Shown here: positions 1 to 11,666 of the stretch, one piece after another | How the letters are laid out: each line of letters begins with the position of its first letter | Position numbering within the stretch: the first letter of the stretch is position 1 | From: Diphasiastrum complanatum | Lineage: Eukaryota; Streptophyta; Lycopodiopsida; Lycopodiales; Lycopodiaceae | NCBI GenBank assembly: GCA_029204225.1 | Contig: CM055103.1 | Span: 52,171,145-52,235,144, forward strand | Reading direction: 5' to 3' | Length of the DNA stretch: 64,000 nucleotides | The notes under the pieces: model-generated | Told to the model about the DNA's origin: nothing | Database searches by the model: none | The model's input: only the letters and a program-made list of their open reading frames with translations | Position numbers and translations under genes: made by a program

Positions 1-1218
1 AGGGTTGTTGATGGCAAATGACTGAACTAGACGTTTACCTCCAAAACGTCCCGCTGCCAAAGCCTGCAAATATTCTATGTAGAACAGTTCTCTATACATA
101 GGACCTGCCTTCGCATCCACTAGCTCTGGTGCGGGAAAGATCTTTTGATCCTTTGCTGGATGGTAAAAGGTTACATAGGATCGCCTTGTACGGTCGCTGT
201 TCACAATAGCTCTGTGGTTCGCGCTTTTGTATCTCCCATTCGTAATGATCTACAAGGATCCAAAACAAGGATCCAAAACAGAGCAGTGTCAACTTACTTA
301 TCTACATAATCAGCTAATAAATACAGACAATAACGTCCCGTGCCGAGGCTCGGGCGACTCGTAAGTGCTTGAAAAGAGTAATCATTAAATTCGCGGCTTG
401 ATGTTAGCGAATACCACAAATGAGCTAATAGTTCTGCGATAGTCTCGTTGAGCATGGAAGGAGATAAATTAAGCAAACAAAATTTTCGTGTGGTATTGCA
501 CGTGATCCTTATATCATGAAGACTCGAAACTGTTTACCTCGATTTGATCTGCCAGATTGACGACGAAAGCATTTGGATGATTTGGAACCAGCTCCCATGT
601 GTTGTTTGCTGCAGCCACCTGCAAACCGTCGCCCTCTTGCATCAGAATGGTGATGCCTCCAACGTCAGAGTGTTCAGGCAGGCCAAGAGTTTTTCCTGGT
701 TCTGGGCATGGAGGATAGCACTGGAATACTATGTTCTGGTGTGTCTCCCCCAGAGCCTCCTTCAGGTAAGTGGGTTTGAGCCCAAGATTCTCAGAGATTA
801 CAGCCAGCAGCCGGTGAGCTAGGTCCAGTACTGCTAAAGTGTACTTCTCCACGGTCTCTCTAAATTCAGCTGGCTGCTGTGGCCAGTAGTTGTAATGCCT
901 TTCGGATAATGGTAGAGTGTGAAGCTCCACAAATTCACGCCAGAACTTGGGCTCAGCGTCATTAAGGACCATACGGCTTCCATAGCCCTCAGCTCCGATC
1001 ACTGGCTTTCCAGCATATACAAGCTTTTCGTCCTTGGGCAAATCAAAAAACATCTGGCCCACTTCTTTCAGCCTATCCGTGAGCTCTACTGGCACGCCGT
1101 GATTGATGACTTGGAAGAAGCCATTCTTTTCACAGGCCTCAGCGATCTGAGCCCTGACAGATGAAGCCAGTCGTTCATCGTTTAGGCCTGACAGATCAAT
1201 TGGATTCAAAGTTGCCAT
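1..1218 (-). CDS. 2-oxoglutarate/Fe(II)-dependent dioxygenase, 5' part (exons 538-1218 and 1-249)
   Basis: Plant 2OG/Fe(II) oxygenases couple oxidative decarboxylation of 2-oxoglutarate to hydroxylation or desaturation of small molecules such as flavonoids, hormones or salicylate, usually in the cytosol. Exon 1 encodes 227 residues: the N-terminal domain (IDLSGL, GFFQVINHG at 33-41), CYPPCPEPGKTLGLPEHSD with iron ligands H183 and D185, and LADQIE at the exon end. It ends at GAG|GTAAAC (538/537). The acceptor CTTGTAG|ATC (250/249) joins in phase 0 to exon 2, which holds the third iron ligand H239 (NHRAIVN) and the 2-oxoglutarate-binding R249-x-S251. Exon 2 is open to the window edge at residue 310, so the last few tens of residues and the stop lie outside. 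The start at 1218 has an in-frame TGA three codons upstream. The N-terminus is shorter than usual, since most relatives have 20-50 residues before IDLSGL. The pattern is nearest the DMR6/flavanone-hydroxylase-like group, but the substrate cannot be read. Confidence 0.93.
250..537 (-). other. Intron of the dioxygenase gene
   Basis: A 288-nt phase-0 GT-AG intron separates the HxD exon from the exon carrying the third iron ligand and RxS motif. The donor reads GTAAACAG. The acceptor is preceded by a duplicated CTTGTTTTGGATC-type stretch (about 252-285). The position after DQIE is the common intron site of this plant family. Confidence 0.88.
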
Positions 1219-1335
1219 GAGTAGTCAGCCCGTAGATGATCTTCTTCACACAACTACGACGTACTATAACTCAAGTGATGTTAATGTGGAACTAAGATCA
1301 AACAGGCACTGTAGTACTGTGTGTGAGTGCAAAAG

Positions 1336-1434
1336 CTGGGCTGTGTGTCTTCCCTGAGGAACTCCTATTACTAGTGCATATATTTGATCTGGGCTGTGTG
1401 TCTTCCCTGAAGATTACTAGTGCATATCTTTGAT
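1336..1434. repeat. Tandem duplication in the dioxygenase promoter
   Basis: Two direct copies (1336-1388 and 1389-1434) begin CTGGGCTGTGTGTCTTCCCTGA and end GTGCATATMTTTGAT. The second copy has lost about 7 bp. They lie 120-215 bp upstream of the dioxygenase ATG. On the gene's strand each contains ATCAAAKATATGCAC, and the AAATATATG of the first copy could serve as a TATA element. Confidence 0.8.
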
Positions 1435-2702
1435 CTGGAGTGATGAGTGACAGGGAGTTTGTTGGTGGGCATGTTGATGGAAGGACACATTCTTGCTATT
1501 TGTAAGAACTATGCGACTCCAAAGTCTTGCAGCTGCCCGAGTGAAAATATGATCAGTCACAAGACTGTGCCAAGACGCTGCGAGGAAAGCGCTATTATTA
1601 TGAACAGTTGATTTATATTCTCTTTTTTGGACCGATCAGAATTTCCTTTTCTTTTTTTGGATGGAGAGTATGACCCGTTTCTCTGTTTGACGAGGCATAA
1701 AGAAATGAGCACAAGGAAATATAAGCTTACACTTTGACGAAGCAAAGAACTCTCCACGAGGAAGGTTGTGGTGAAAGATAATCTTGATAATATCTATTTG
1801 GGTAGGAATCAAGATTGTGCATACTATTTCTAATGTGGTGATGCTCTCTAGTGTATTTGAACAATTCGATATATTTTTTCATGCTAAAGATCTTAAAAAT
1901 TTGCAGCTTAGCATTTTGCACTTGTTGAGTTCTTCCAGTATGATCAAATAAGCAAACATAAGCCATCATCCAAATTTCCATGCAAAATATGTTGGGGGGC
2001 AATTCAAATAGTGTTTGGTGAGACGATATAAGACACATAATGCTCCATTGCAAACCTTCACGCTAGGGAATGCGCAAGTAGAAACATTCTCTTTGTGTTC
2101 GCTATTGTCGCACCCTGGCATGCTCGTTAGCAGCTTCAAATTTTAGGAGAAGCAATGGGCCTATATATGAAATATATAATTTCTAAAGAATTTTTTTGCA
2201 CAAAAGCTCTATGCAAATCAATAGTTGAATTCAAACTTGTTGAAATGGGATCAATTTTACACGTGAAATTAATTTCTAACTACAATGGTTATTGATAATT
2301 GTCAATCCATAGGACAACTGACAATTGTCGAACTTTGGCTTGTGGCCGCCGGTGTTCAATGCAATTACCCTAAATGGCTTTTGTCAAAAGGTTGGGCATA
2401 TCCATGCATCTTAGTTCCACAATAACTCCACAAAATGTATTATCCCATTTTGGTTCGTATAACATTTAAAAGTGATTGATAAATAAGACTCCGGAGTATT
2501 CAATGTATAATGGTTAAAGATATTGTAGATTTTGGGTTGATGTGTACTGGAAACTTGTTCACGAAAAACCATAACACAAGACTAATGTGACTTGACATAT
2601 GCATCTTGTCAACATCCACACCTTCACGAAGATAATGTATGATTTCTATGCATCATGGGCATCTCAAGTAACTCTGTTCACATTGTAGGATAATATGAAC
2701 AT
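1435..2702. other. Intergenic, no gene recognised
   Basis: AT-rich sequence with only short unsupported open frames on both strands. Small dyads such as GACAATTGTC (near 2320) occur. I see no conserved protein motif. Confidence 0.6.
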
Positions 2703-2715
2703 GGCTCTAATACCA
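2703..2715 (-). other. Primer-binding-site-like relic of an LTR element
   Basis: On the minus strand this reads TGGTATTAGAGCC, one change from the plant initiator-Met primer site TGGTATCAGAGCC. The adjacent sequence above 2715 would be the end of a 5' LTR in minus orientation. No gag follows at lower coordinates, so this is at most a relic. Confidence 0.35.
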
Positions 2716-4935
2716 TATTAGATATTTATGGGATTAACACACATGGTTGTGACACTGCATGGTAAAGCAATGGATTTTAATAAGATTTTGATGTCAAAGG
2801 TAAGTTCACATCTGCTTTTCTCACACTTTCTCTCTCATACCTCGTTCACTCACCCTTGATCTCTCTTAGGCTGTATAGTTGAGCAAGATATCTTCTCAAA
2901 TAAAGCCCCTCTTTTTGTCTAGTCTAAAACAAGAGCCTAGAATATTACTATATTCAGGTGTGATGTGTCAACATAAGGTATGTTAGGTCCTTTACCTTAT
3001 GTTAGGTCCTAATGGGAGGTTGGGATGAAACATTGCTCATAATGAATTCAAAGATATAAAAAGTAATTAAGCTTAAGCTCTAAACAAGCACAAACTCAAA
3101 GATATCTTCGTATACCCAAGTGTGTATCTCAATGATTGTAAGTTTCATAGTGAGAATCAACATTAGGGCACACGTCAATAGATCCAAAATCTTCAACAAA
3201 AACTGAAAAAATATTAGACCTTCATTACTGGCTGATTTCATTTCAGCAAGGCCTTTCACTTCATTAAGCTGATTCCGTCCAATCAATAAATGTTAAATTT
3301 AGAACAATTTCGAACTTTCACAGATCATTCAATTTTTTTTTCTTTTACGAAACTGGGAATTTTTTCGTTCGACATGGACCAAACAGTAAAAGTTGATTAA
3401 AACCGTGATTCGATCATTCAATTTCACAAGTTCCATTCCATTCCGTACTTATTTCAAACGTTCAACATGCATCAACTTGACATGTTTCAATTTTTCCAAA
3501 AAATCAATTTTTTTTTCGTAGATTGCCTAGTAACTGGGAAATCAACTTTTTGATGAGTTTTCAAAAAATAGCATCCATGCATGAAATTACTCTGATTAAC
3601 CAATTGTACCATCATGTACCATGAATCCAAACATGCATACAGGTTCATCCAAACATTTGTAACACTGGAAAAGCACTCTACTGCTTTACAAGCATGCATG
3701 CAATTAGAATAATTCAGAATTTTTTTAAATTTTACTCTCAAAATTGCCAAACTTTTTACGGCCATAATCTTTTCTACAGGACTCCGATTTGGTCATTGCA
3801 AAGCACAGTACAGAGGAGGAGGAGGTTAGAAAGGCACTTGACATGTCACCCTACCACATAGGCTTCACACATGTGAGCTATATCAGACTAGAATTGTAGT
3901 AGGAGGGCACACTTTTACTAGGTGGTATTATCAAAAATCCAACTCCAGCTCGATATGCATCCAATCATAGGTTACAAGAACTCTTCTAAGGTTTATTAGA
4001 GAGGTATAGAGGCTTCAATAAGGTCCAGCAAGCTATCATAAGCTTATATCATGGAGTCCTTCAACAAGCAAAACTTCAAGATATTGGTGCTTAAGCCCCC
4101 CAACTTCAAATTGGTTGCATGATGGCTCAAATCAGAGGAAATACATCATATATTTCAGCTTGTAAAAGGATTTGATGGATTCAGACCACCAATTGTGAGT
4201 TATTCATGCCCCTAAACCTCAAAATACACTATTTTTTGACTTTTTGAGATCTTTAATGGTGGCCAATCCTAACCAGAATTCATGAAAGCTTTAGGACAAC
4301 ATCATTACACCTCTGAAAATGTGCATGCAAAATATTAGCCATGGATTTAATGAATATCACCAAAATATTGAAAAAACCATCAACAAAATCACTTTTTTTT
4401 TACCATTTTTAAATCTTTTTTGCAAATTCGTGTGGGTCAACCTCACATGCAAGTGCAATCAGACAATATCTACTGTAATTAAATTATAATAAAGCACTAA
4501 AAAAATTTATTTTAGTCAATCATGGTTGTATAGCCCATTTGTAGCCCCAAAACCCCAATTTTTGGCTAAAGATCACTAAGTCCAATTTCGACTTTTCCAT
4601 GAGCATGCAATCATTAGAATCAATCATAATGACTGAAAAACGGCAAGCAAAATTCTAAAAACGTTCACAATCAGTAGCTTTGATGAATTTCAAGCAAAAA
4701 TATTGAATACTAGCTGAAAAACCTCAAAAAATCGTCAAAAATCCATTGATTTCCATCATTTTCTATGTAAAAAGTCCATAATCATGAGCAATAGGCTGGA
4801 TGTATATCAAAATCAGAGGATCCACCTACTTGGAGGTCAATTCCACCACTTGGAAGCAAAAGGCAAAGAGATCCACCAAAAAGCTAACAAAAGCAAGAAT
4901 CACATCTCCACCTTCTGATTGATGTAAAAATCTTA
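2716..4935. other. Intergenic, AT-rich
   Basis: No coding region is supported. Scattered short ORFs (for example 3080-3286 and 3487-3765 on the minus strand) lack any recognisable motif and have the composition of the surrounding DNA. Confidence 0.6.
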
Positions 4936-4948
4936 GGCTCTGATACGA
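4936..4948 (-). other. Second primer-binding-site-like relic
   Basis: The minus strand reads TCGTATCAGAGCC, one mismatch from the plant initiator-Met primer site. It would mark the inner edge of a minus-strand 5' LTR extending into 4949-5400, but I find no matching second LTR or coding region. Confidence 0.3.
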
Positions 4949-5445
4949 CTACTACGATCGCCAAGTGAAGATCTCCTTAGATCCTATTACATGCAACCAA
5001 AAGGACACCTATGGAGCAAAACCACCCAACCAATAGGAAATGACTAGTCAAAACCCTAATCCAATCCAAGGTGACTGAATCCAAGAGAGGAGGGGATCTT
5101 GGCTTCTGAAATCAGAAAAAAAAAATGAGGAGATGGATGAGTTCCTATAGGATATAAACTCTCCAAAAGCTAGAGAATATTTCTTCTAGGATCCCCCCAA
5201 TCCTATCATAAGCATTTGACCTCCTATTCTTGGACAAAAGCTACCAATTACCATGCAAAAGCTCCACAGGTCCAATTAGAGCACCTAGGCCGTCATAAGA
5301 TCATTAATTCCATTAATGGATAAGCCCGAAATGACGTGGCATAACTAATAACCTTATACACTGGAGTACCGGCTATGCATGTAGGGAATTATTCCAAATC
5401 CCACATATTGGACATGGAGGTAACACCCCCACCCCCCTCGCCCCT

Positions 5446-5740
<295 letters not shown>

Positions 5741-7163
5741 ACAATCGGCCGCCTGCGATCGGCACACTTCGCTAGTAAGTACTAATGATTTTTTCTATAG
5801 GACTTAAGCATAGGATTTTATTGGTTTGTCTATACAGAACCATAGCATGTCTATATATAAAGCCTCATCAAAATAATATAATGTCAATAGAAACAAATTT
5901 AAGAATATGGAGAAAGAAAAATACATGGAGTAAAATTAGTGGGCATAGTAGTACAAAAGGACTTGATAGGGTATATACTATAGAGAAATGAGATAGGTAA
6001 GAATTCTTAACTTGCAATGTCTGCTTTCATGACAATACATTAATTAAATGGCACTAGTATAACAACAATGTAATGTTGGTTTTGGCACATACTTATCATA
6101 TTGGTAATAGTATAATAAAGTAATAATTACTATTCAATGATGTTCTTTGTATGTGCATCAAGTGGAAAGTCATAACACACAAAATATTGTGTAGTTTTGT
6201 TGGTGGAAAATCACATAATGTAATTTTGATTGTCTATTGAACAAATTTTGCAAATATCTAGTCATCCAAAAAATGGAAAATCAATAACATTGAACGATAC
6301 TTGATTGATATTAGCACGAAAATAATGTCTCTTTTCATGCAAAAGAATTTCTTTGCATTGAGTGGAAAACCCTAATTCATGAAAGAATGTGTAGTATTGT
6401 TGGTGGGAAATCTAACACCATTGTGATGTAATTTTCATTGTTTGAGAATTTTCATAAACCTAAATTTATCAAAGTAGACAACCATGTCAACAACCACATT
6501 ATTAGGTTAGCATTGCCATACATTATTCTCCTTGCTATTAATCACATAGCCTTCTACCTACATCACACATATATATATTCTTAAAAAATCCTTAAAAAAT
6601 GATTTTTGTACATCTAAGTAATGTGCTTCAAGATTTATTGCAGCAACATATAAGAGTAACAAACTAATCAGCAAAGCTTAGTGATAGGATTGAAAGTTTT
6701 TGATTAATTAGCATTGGAAACTTGTGAGAATCTTGTGGCCATTGGTCTAGATTTCCTTTGATCTATACTTCCATCTACTTTGTATTAAAATTTTGATCTT
6801 GGAAGTCCATTTGAAAACAACTACATTTATCTTTGCAAGAAATTCGACAAAAGATCATGTCTTTTTCTTGATCATAGAATTACGCACTTCATCCATTGCT
6901 TCCGATCTAGAGATGTAAGCTAGGCTATGTTAGTGCTTCATTAACAATAGTTTATTCTTGAATAAGATAACAAGTAGACTTATCAATATAGGTGGCATGC
7001 TATGTACAAACTCTCATTCATCTTCCAGGAGGCAATGAAAGTTGTATATCATGACCTTGATGTTGTTGTTGTTGTTGTGTAGCAATATATTTCTCGGAGT
7101 TGTTGTCTATAAGCTCTTTATTTCTTGAAATTTTCAAGTTTAAAATTCAAATCTCTAGTGTGT
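5741..7163. other. Intergenic, AT-rich; no gene recognised
   Basis: No supported coding region. A short (GTT)n tract lies at about 7062-7078. Confidence 0.6.
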
Positions 7164-7650
7164 TTACAGCAAGAGTAGCATGTGATCCTTCTGTATTATA
7201 CTCTTATCTTTCAAATTAATAAATTGATTATTCAAAAGTACAAGATCTCTACTATTAACAATCTTAGAAGTAACATTATCATACTTATAAGCCTTATTTG
7301 AGGAAGTACAGCCATTGAAAGTTGATTTAGTACCAATAGAATCCATCATCCTTTTGGTCTCCTTCAAGATTTGTGTGCAGTATATCCGAAAACTCTCAGG
7401 TCTTTTAATGATAGTTTGAAGCCTGTCCAAATTTCATAAGGCATTTGGCTTTAGAGGCCTTTAGACAAACATCTATTTTGAATATAAGTTGTCATGGATA
7501 TAGCTTCAGCCCATAAATATTTGGGAAACAACGCATGAGCAAGCATGCACTGCACAAATTCAACTAAGGTAAGATGCTCAACTTATCGAGTGCAACAGAA
7601 TAAAGCCTTCTTTCCTAATGCATGACTACGCCTATCAATGTTGAACAAAA
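7164..7650 (-). pseudogene. Degenerate Copia integrase C-terminus / pre-RT linker
   Basis: The minus strand, read from 7650 downward with frameshifts, gives LTLVEFVQCMLAHALFPKYL then WAEAISMTTYIQNRC. Lower down it gives KETKRMMDSIGTKSTF, SSNKAYKYDNV and SRDLVLLNN. These match the order of the Copia integrase tail: the E-x-WAEA..YIQNR block, then the KETRKKMD...GYSSTSKAYRLYN...SRDVVF block. The two blocks are in different frames and no RT follows at lower coordinates, so this is a truncated pol relic. Confidence 0.72.
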
Positions 7651-8268
7651 CATAATGACAGAAGTCACGTTCAATCTTTTAGCAACTAACTTTGAAATCG
7701 CTGGCACGAAAGTGATTACGTAGCCAAACAATGTCATATTGGATTATCAGACAAGACAATAAGAGATTATCAGGTACAAACAATCACAGAGATGCATACA
7801 TTTTGACATAATATTGAATGCAATAAAAGGAGTAGATTGATTTAGCATGTAGCATGTACAAAATCAGATGATGATGAGCACAAGTCAATTGCGGATAGAA
7901 ACTGTGTACTCTAAGCTATCTCTGAGTGTAACTGAAACTCTATCTGATTGTGCTTCTGTTGATAAGCAGAAAGCACAATAGCAATACTAAGCTCTAAGCT
8001 AAGATAGAAACAAAGCTAGAAAAGAGCATTAAGAGAGCCTATGAAATGTTTGGTGATCAGCTATTTATACTAAGCAAATAACGCACGTCCAGTAGGACAA
8101 CTATTAGGTCATAGATCACAATAGCTAGTTGGCCATAATGAGCTGGCATCCATCAAGTTGGGACTTCCCATAAATTTACTTGCTAATCGGTTAGGGCAAG
8201 TGTGTAGCTTCAATTCAAGTGGAACAATAATTGACTTTCATTGACATGGCCGAAGTGGCCGAAGTATC
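7651..8268. other. Intergenic, no gene recognised
   Basis: AT-rich flank of the Copia-1 LTR with no supported coding sequence. Confidence 0.5.
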
Positions 8269-8842
8269 TGTTGGATTTTAATGCTCAAGTTCAAAATCCA
8301 TTCAGTAATGAGCATTCTGAAAAATCTGTCAAAGTTCGACTTCGACTTTCGACTTCACTGACTTCGACGCTAACTCCATCGAAGTACCCGACTTACTTCA
8401 TTCCATCAACTTCAACTTCTCCATGTATATACTTGACTTATTCGACATCATCAACTAACTCGACAATCCATCAAACTCTCGACTACTCGACATCAACATT
8501 CTCTCATCAATAAAAGTCGATCCATGTACTGTCAGGTGACTTCAAGGCTAAAACACTGACAGTCCAACATGTATGTAAATAAAATATCTCCAATGGCGGT
8601 TAGCTACTATAAGACGGCTGTAATTAATTAAGTAGGCTCACAAATATATGCGCCTCACTGAATTGTGCTCAACTTTACGCCCTTGTACTCACTTTTTGAT
8701 TTTGTACATTTTTCCCACTACTGGTTTGTTCTATTGAGCATTACTACTATTTACTCATCTTGATTATTGCTAGTAATTGTTGCACTTCTGATTTACAACC
8801 TTCCGTTGTTCTACTTCCACTGCTATCCTACCATTATCGATA
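8269..8842 (+). mobile_element. Copia-1 5' LTR
   Basis: It starts TGTTGGATTTTAATGCTC and ends just before a primer-site match at 8843. It is homologous to the LTR at 37013-37613: both share TCAAATCCATTCA.TAATGAGCAT near the 5' end and finish ATCGATA or similar. It contains a run of GACTTCGA-type repeats at about 8335-8400. The 3' terminus is not the canonical CA. No matching 3' LTR is present, because the 3' half of this element has been replaced by Gypsy sequence. Confidence 0.72.
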
Positions 8843-8975
8843 TGATATCAGAGCATCTGTTTTAACCAAATCTCCTCTAATCCAATATCATTCAATATTC
8901 TTGATAACCCACGCATTTTTGTCATGGTATCAGAGCTCATTTCTGATAACATAATGATTTTTGACATGATATTAG
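8843..8975 (+). other. Primer-binding site and two near-copies
   Basis: TGATATCAGAGC at 8843-8854 lies directly after the LTR and is one change from TGGTATCAGAGC. A perfect TGGTATCAGAGC follows at about 8924-8935, and a decayed TGATATTAGAGA at about 8965. All are preceded by an A. Only the first has the correct LTR-adjacent position. Confidence 0.6.
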
Positions 8976-9114
8976 AGAGGGTGGTTCAGTAATCTGCATT
9001 TCTATTTTAGGTTATTAGTCATGTTTCTACCAAGACATCGTTCACAGCAAGTGCACAACCAACAATATTCTGATATCGTTTGTTTCTACCAATGATCTTG
9101 CTCTCTACACTAGA

Positions 9115-9611
9115 ATGGATCCATCTTCTAGTCCATCTCTGATCGACAAACTCAATGGAGATAACTACCATCTCTGGAAGTTCAAGATGAAAGTAGTTCT
9201 ACTTGCCAAAGAACTATGCGACATCGTTGATGGCACAAAGGTCAAGCCAAAGGGTGATGTAGCCATCATCACCAAATGGAGATTGAGAGATGGCAAGGCA
9301 TTTGCCATGATCACTCTCAATATCAAAGACTCTCAAATCAGCCATATACGAGCTGCTCAGACTACTAAGGATGCATGGGACATCCTAGCAACTCTCTATG
9401 AAATCAGGGACGTCACCTCCAAACTTCATTTGAGGAAGAAGTTCTTCACATTGAGAAGGTCTGATGCATATAGTGTTTTGGGCCATCTCAACACTTTCAA
9501 AAATCTTATGGAGCAAATGACTGCAATCGGTTCAGTCATTGAAGATTCCGATGCTATCATAACTCTATTTATTGAGTCTACCTGATGCCTATGAAAATTG
9601 GGTCATGGCAA
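9115..9611 (+). pseudogene. Copia gag N-terminus, unit 1
   Basis: The protein begins MDPSSSPSLIDKLNGDNYHL. It has the Copia gag pattern of NYxLWKFKMK at 17-26, KDAWDILATLYE near 85-96 and LRKKFFTLRRS. It would form the capsid of cytoplasmic particles. It is cut short by a single-base difference near 9580 and then by the deletion junction, where it runs into Gypsy integrase sequence. The copy at 13754 differs by only a few residues. Confidence 0.9.
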
Positions 9612-9616
9612 TTATT

Positions 9617-11029
9617 TGAGTTTAGGATCGTGGTTCGTAAGGGAGTTCAACATTTTCTAGAAGATCATTTGTCCCAAATCCCTAACCTTCTCACCCCTGA
9701 TCAAGGCGTCAATGATGATTTACCAGATGCCATCCTTTTCCAAGTTGACTCTACACCCGTATGGGCTAAGGAAATCACAGAGTATTTAACTTCAGGGCAA
9801 ATGGATCCTTCCTTATCTAAACTTGAACAACGTGCGTTGGTCCTCAAAACCAAACCTTATACGTTAATTGCAGGCCAACTCTACAAGCAAGGGTTAGATG
9901 AAATCATCCGATGTTGTCTTACTGAAGGTGAAATACCCTCTGTAATTTCTCTCACTCATGAAGGTATTGGTGCAGGCCATTTCTCTTCTGAAATGACTGC
10001 AAAGAAAATCCTTTTGGCCGATTTTTGGTGGTCAACACTCTTCGAATAAAAACACAATTATACAAAGGCCTGTGATGTCTGCCAACGCACAAAACGCTTT
10101 CAAAAGACCGAATACATGCCTTTACACCTTGTAACCACTAATCAAGCTTTCCAAAAAATGGGGCATTGATTATGTCAGACCCATTAGTCCCGCTGCTCGG
10201 CACACACAATCTCGTTACATCACAATAGGTTCGAATTATTATCAAATGGGCTGAAGCAAGAGCTGTTCGCAATGCTAATGCTCTTTCTACTACAAAATTT
10301 CTCTATGAACATGTTATAGTTCGTTTCGGCTACCCTCTATAACTTATCAGTGATAGGGGTACACATTTCCTAAACTTTATCATAGCAGATCTCCTTTCAA
10401 AAAAATTTGTGGCACATCGCAAAAGTTCCCCATACTACCCACAATGCAATGGCCAGGCGGAATCCACCAATAAAATCCTATGTGGAATTCTCACCAAAAT
10501 CTTTGAATCCAGCCAATCTGATTGGGAACTCAAACTTCATGCTGCTCTCTAGGCTTATCGCACCACCTCAAAGAGAGCTACATGCTTAACCCCTTTCCAG
10601 CTAGCATATGGCCAAGAAGTCGTTATGCTTGTAGAATTCCATATCCCCTCCCTTCGAGTGGCCTATAATCTTGAGCTAGATAATCAACAGACTCTAGCAA
10701 ATAGGTTATTCCATCTAGAACAACTATGCGAAACATGACGGATCAGCATCCATGCTCAACAAGTCCACAAACATCAACAAAAAGCATGGCATGTTCCATC
10801 ATTGAAACTCAGAGACTTCTAGGTTGGAGATAAGGTCCTGCTATACCAGGCCAAAGCCTTTAAAGACAAACTGAAATTTTCTGGCCAAGGTCCTTATGTC
10901 ATTAAAAAAGTCTTTGCCTATGGATATGTACAACTCCAAACCCTTCAAGGCGATATCCTTGACATTGTGGTCAATGGAAGCAGACTGAGAAAGTACAATG
11001 AACCCTATTTTTATCTTGATATGTATTAG
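9617..11029 (+). pseudogene. Gypsy integrase region, unit 1
   Basis: From 9617 the reading VVRKGVQHFLEDHLSQIPN leads to the integrase zinc finger (HEGIGAGH near 9957, CDVCQRT near 10075). It continues to the catalytic core, with ISDRGTHFLN near 10350 and SPYYPQCNGQAESTNK near 10427, and a C-terminal DNA-binding part with SRLRKYNEP near 10980. The frame is broken by a stop after the zinc finger (10047-10049) and several more. Integrase inserts the cDNA into the genome, and this one cannot be made intact. Sequence style fits the Athila/Tat side of Gypsy rather than chromoviruses, since no chromodomain follows. Confidence 0.87.
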
Positions 11030-11666
11030 TTGTTTTCTTTCCTACTATTTCTTCTTTACTTTTCTTTACCACCTGCCTGCCATTTCGACAAATTTCTTGC
11101 TGTGCTTTCTTGTTCACATCATCAAGATACTATCAAATCAGGCATAAAACAGTCTTTCTCTGAGAAAACCACAAAAGTCATTATTTTGAGAAGATTTGTC
11201 TCATACCATCTCAAATAGAATTCGTCTAACCCCTTTTTTACATTGCAAAATTCATTTTTAGCCTCCACAAATTCTATCTCAGAGACAAACTTTCCAAAAA
11301 TAGAAAAAGTTAGTTTTGAGCATCAGATACCGACTTCAAGAATTCGTAGACAATTCACTGAAGCTTAGAATAATCCCCACGATTTCTTTGTCTGATCAGA
11401 CACATTTTTGTATTTTGAGACACAAAATCACTCGCAGGAATTCGCAAACCCTCAGAACACTGCCTCGAAATTCGCGACCATCATTACAAAATCATGGACA
11501 CTGAGGACGATTTGTGGGTGGGATTGCAAATTCCTGACCAAAAAAGTCCATATATAGACCTCCATTGTTCTCTCCACGAATTCATTTTAGATTCCTGCCC
11601 TCAAGTTCACGCCAAAATTTTCCAGAATTTTCAAACCTTTTAGAACACTCTAGAATCACTGTTATC
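11030..11666 (+). promoter_or_regulatory. Spacer after pol with TATA box, unit 1
   Basis: No coding potential. A clear TATATAG lies at 11551-11557, after AAAAAGTCCA, about 115 bp before the ATG of the next ORF. This suggests the 3' ORF has its own promoter, or that the spacer derives from an LTR. Unit 2 carries the same spacer at 18016-18652. Confidence 0.5.
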
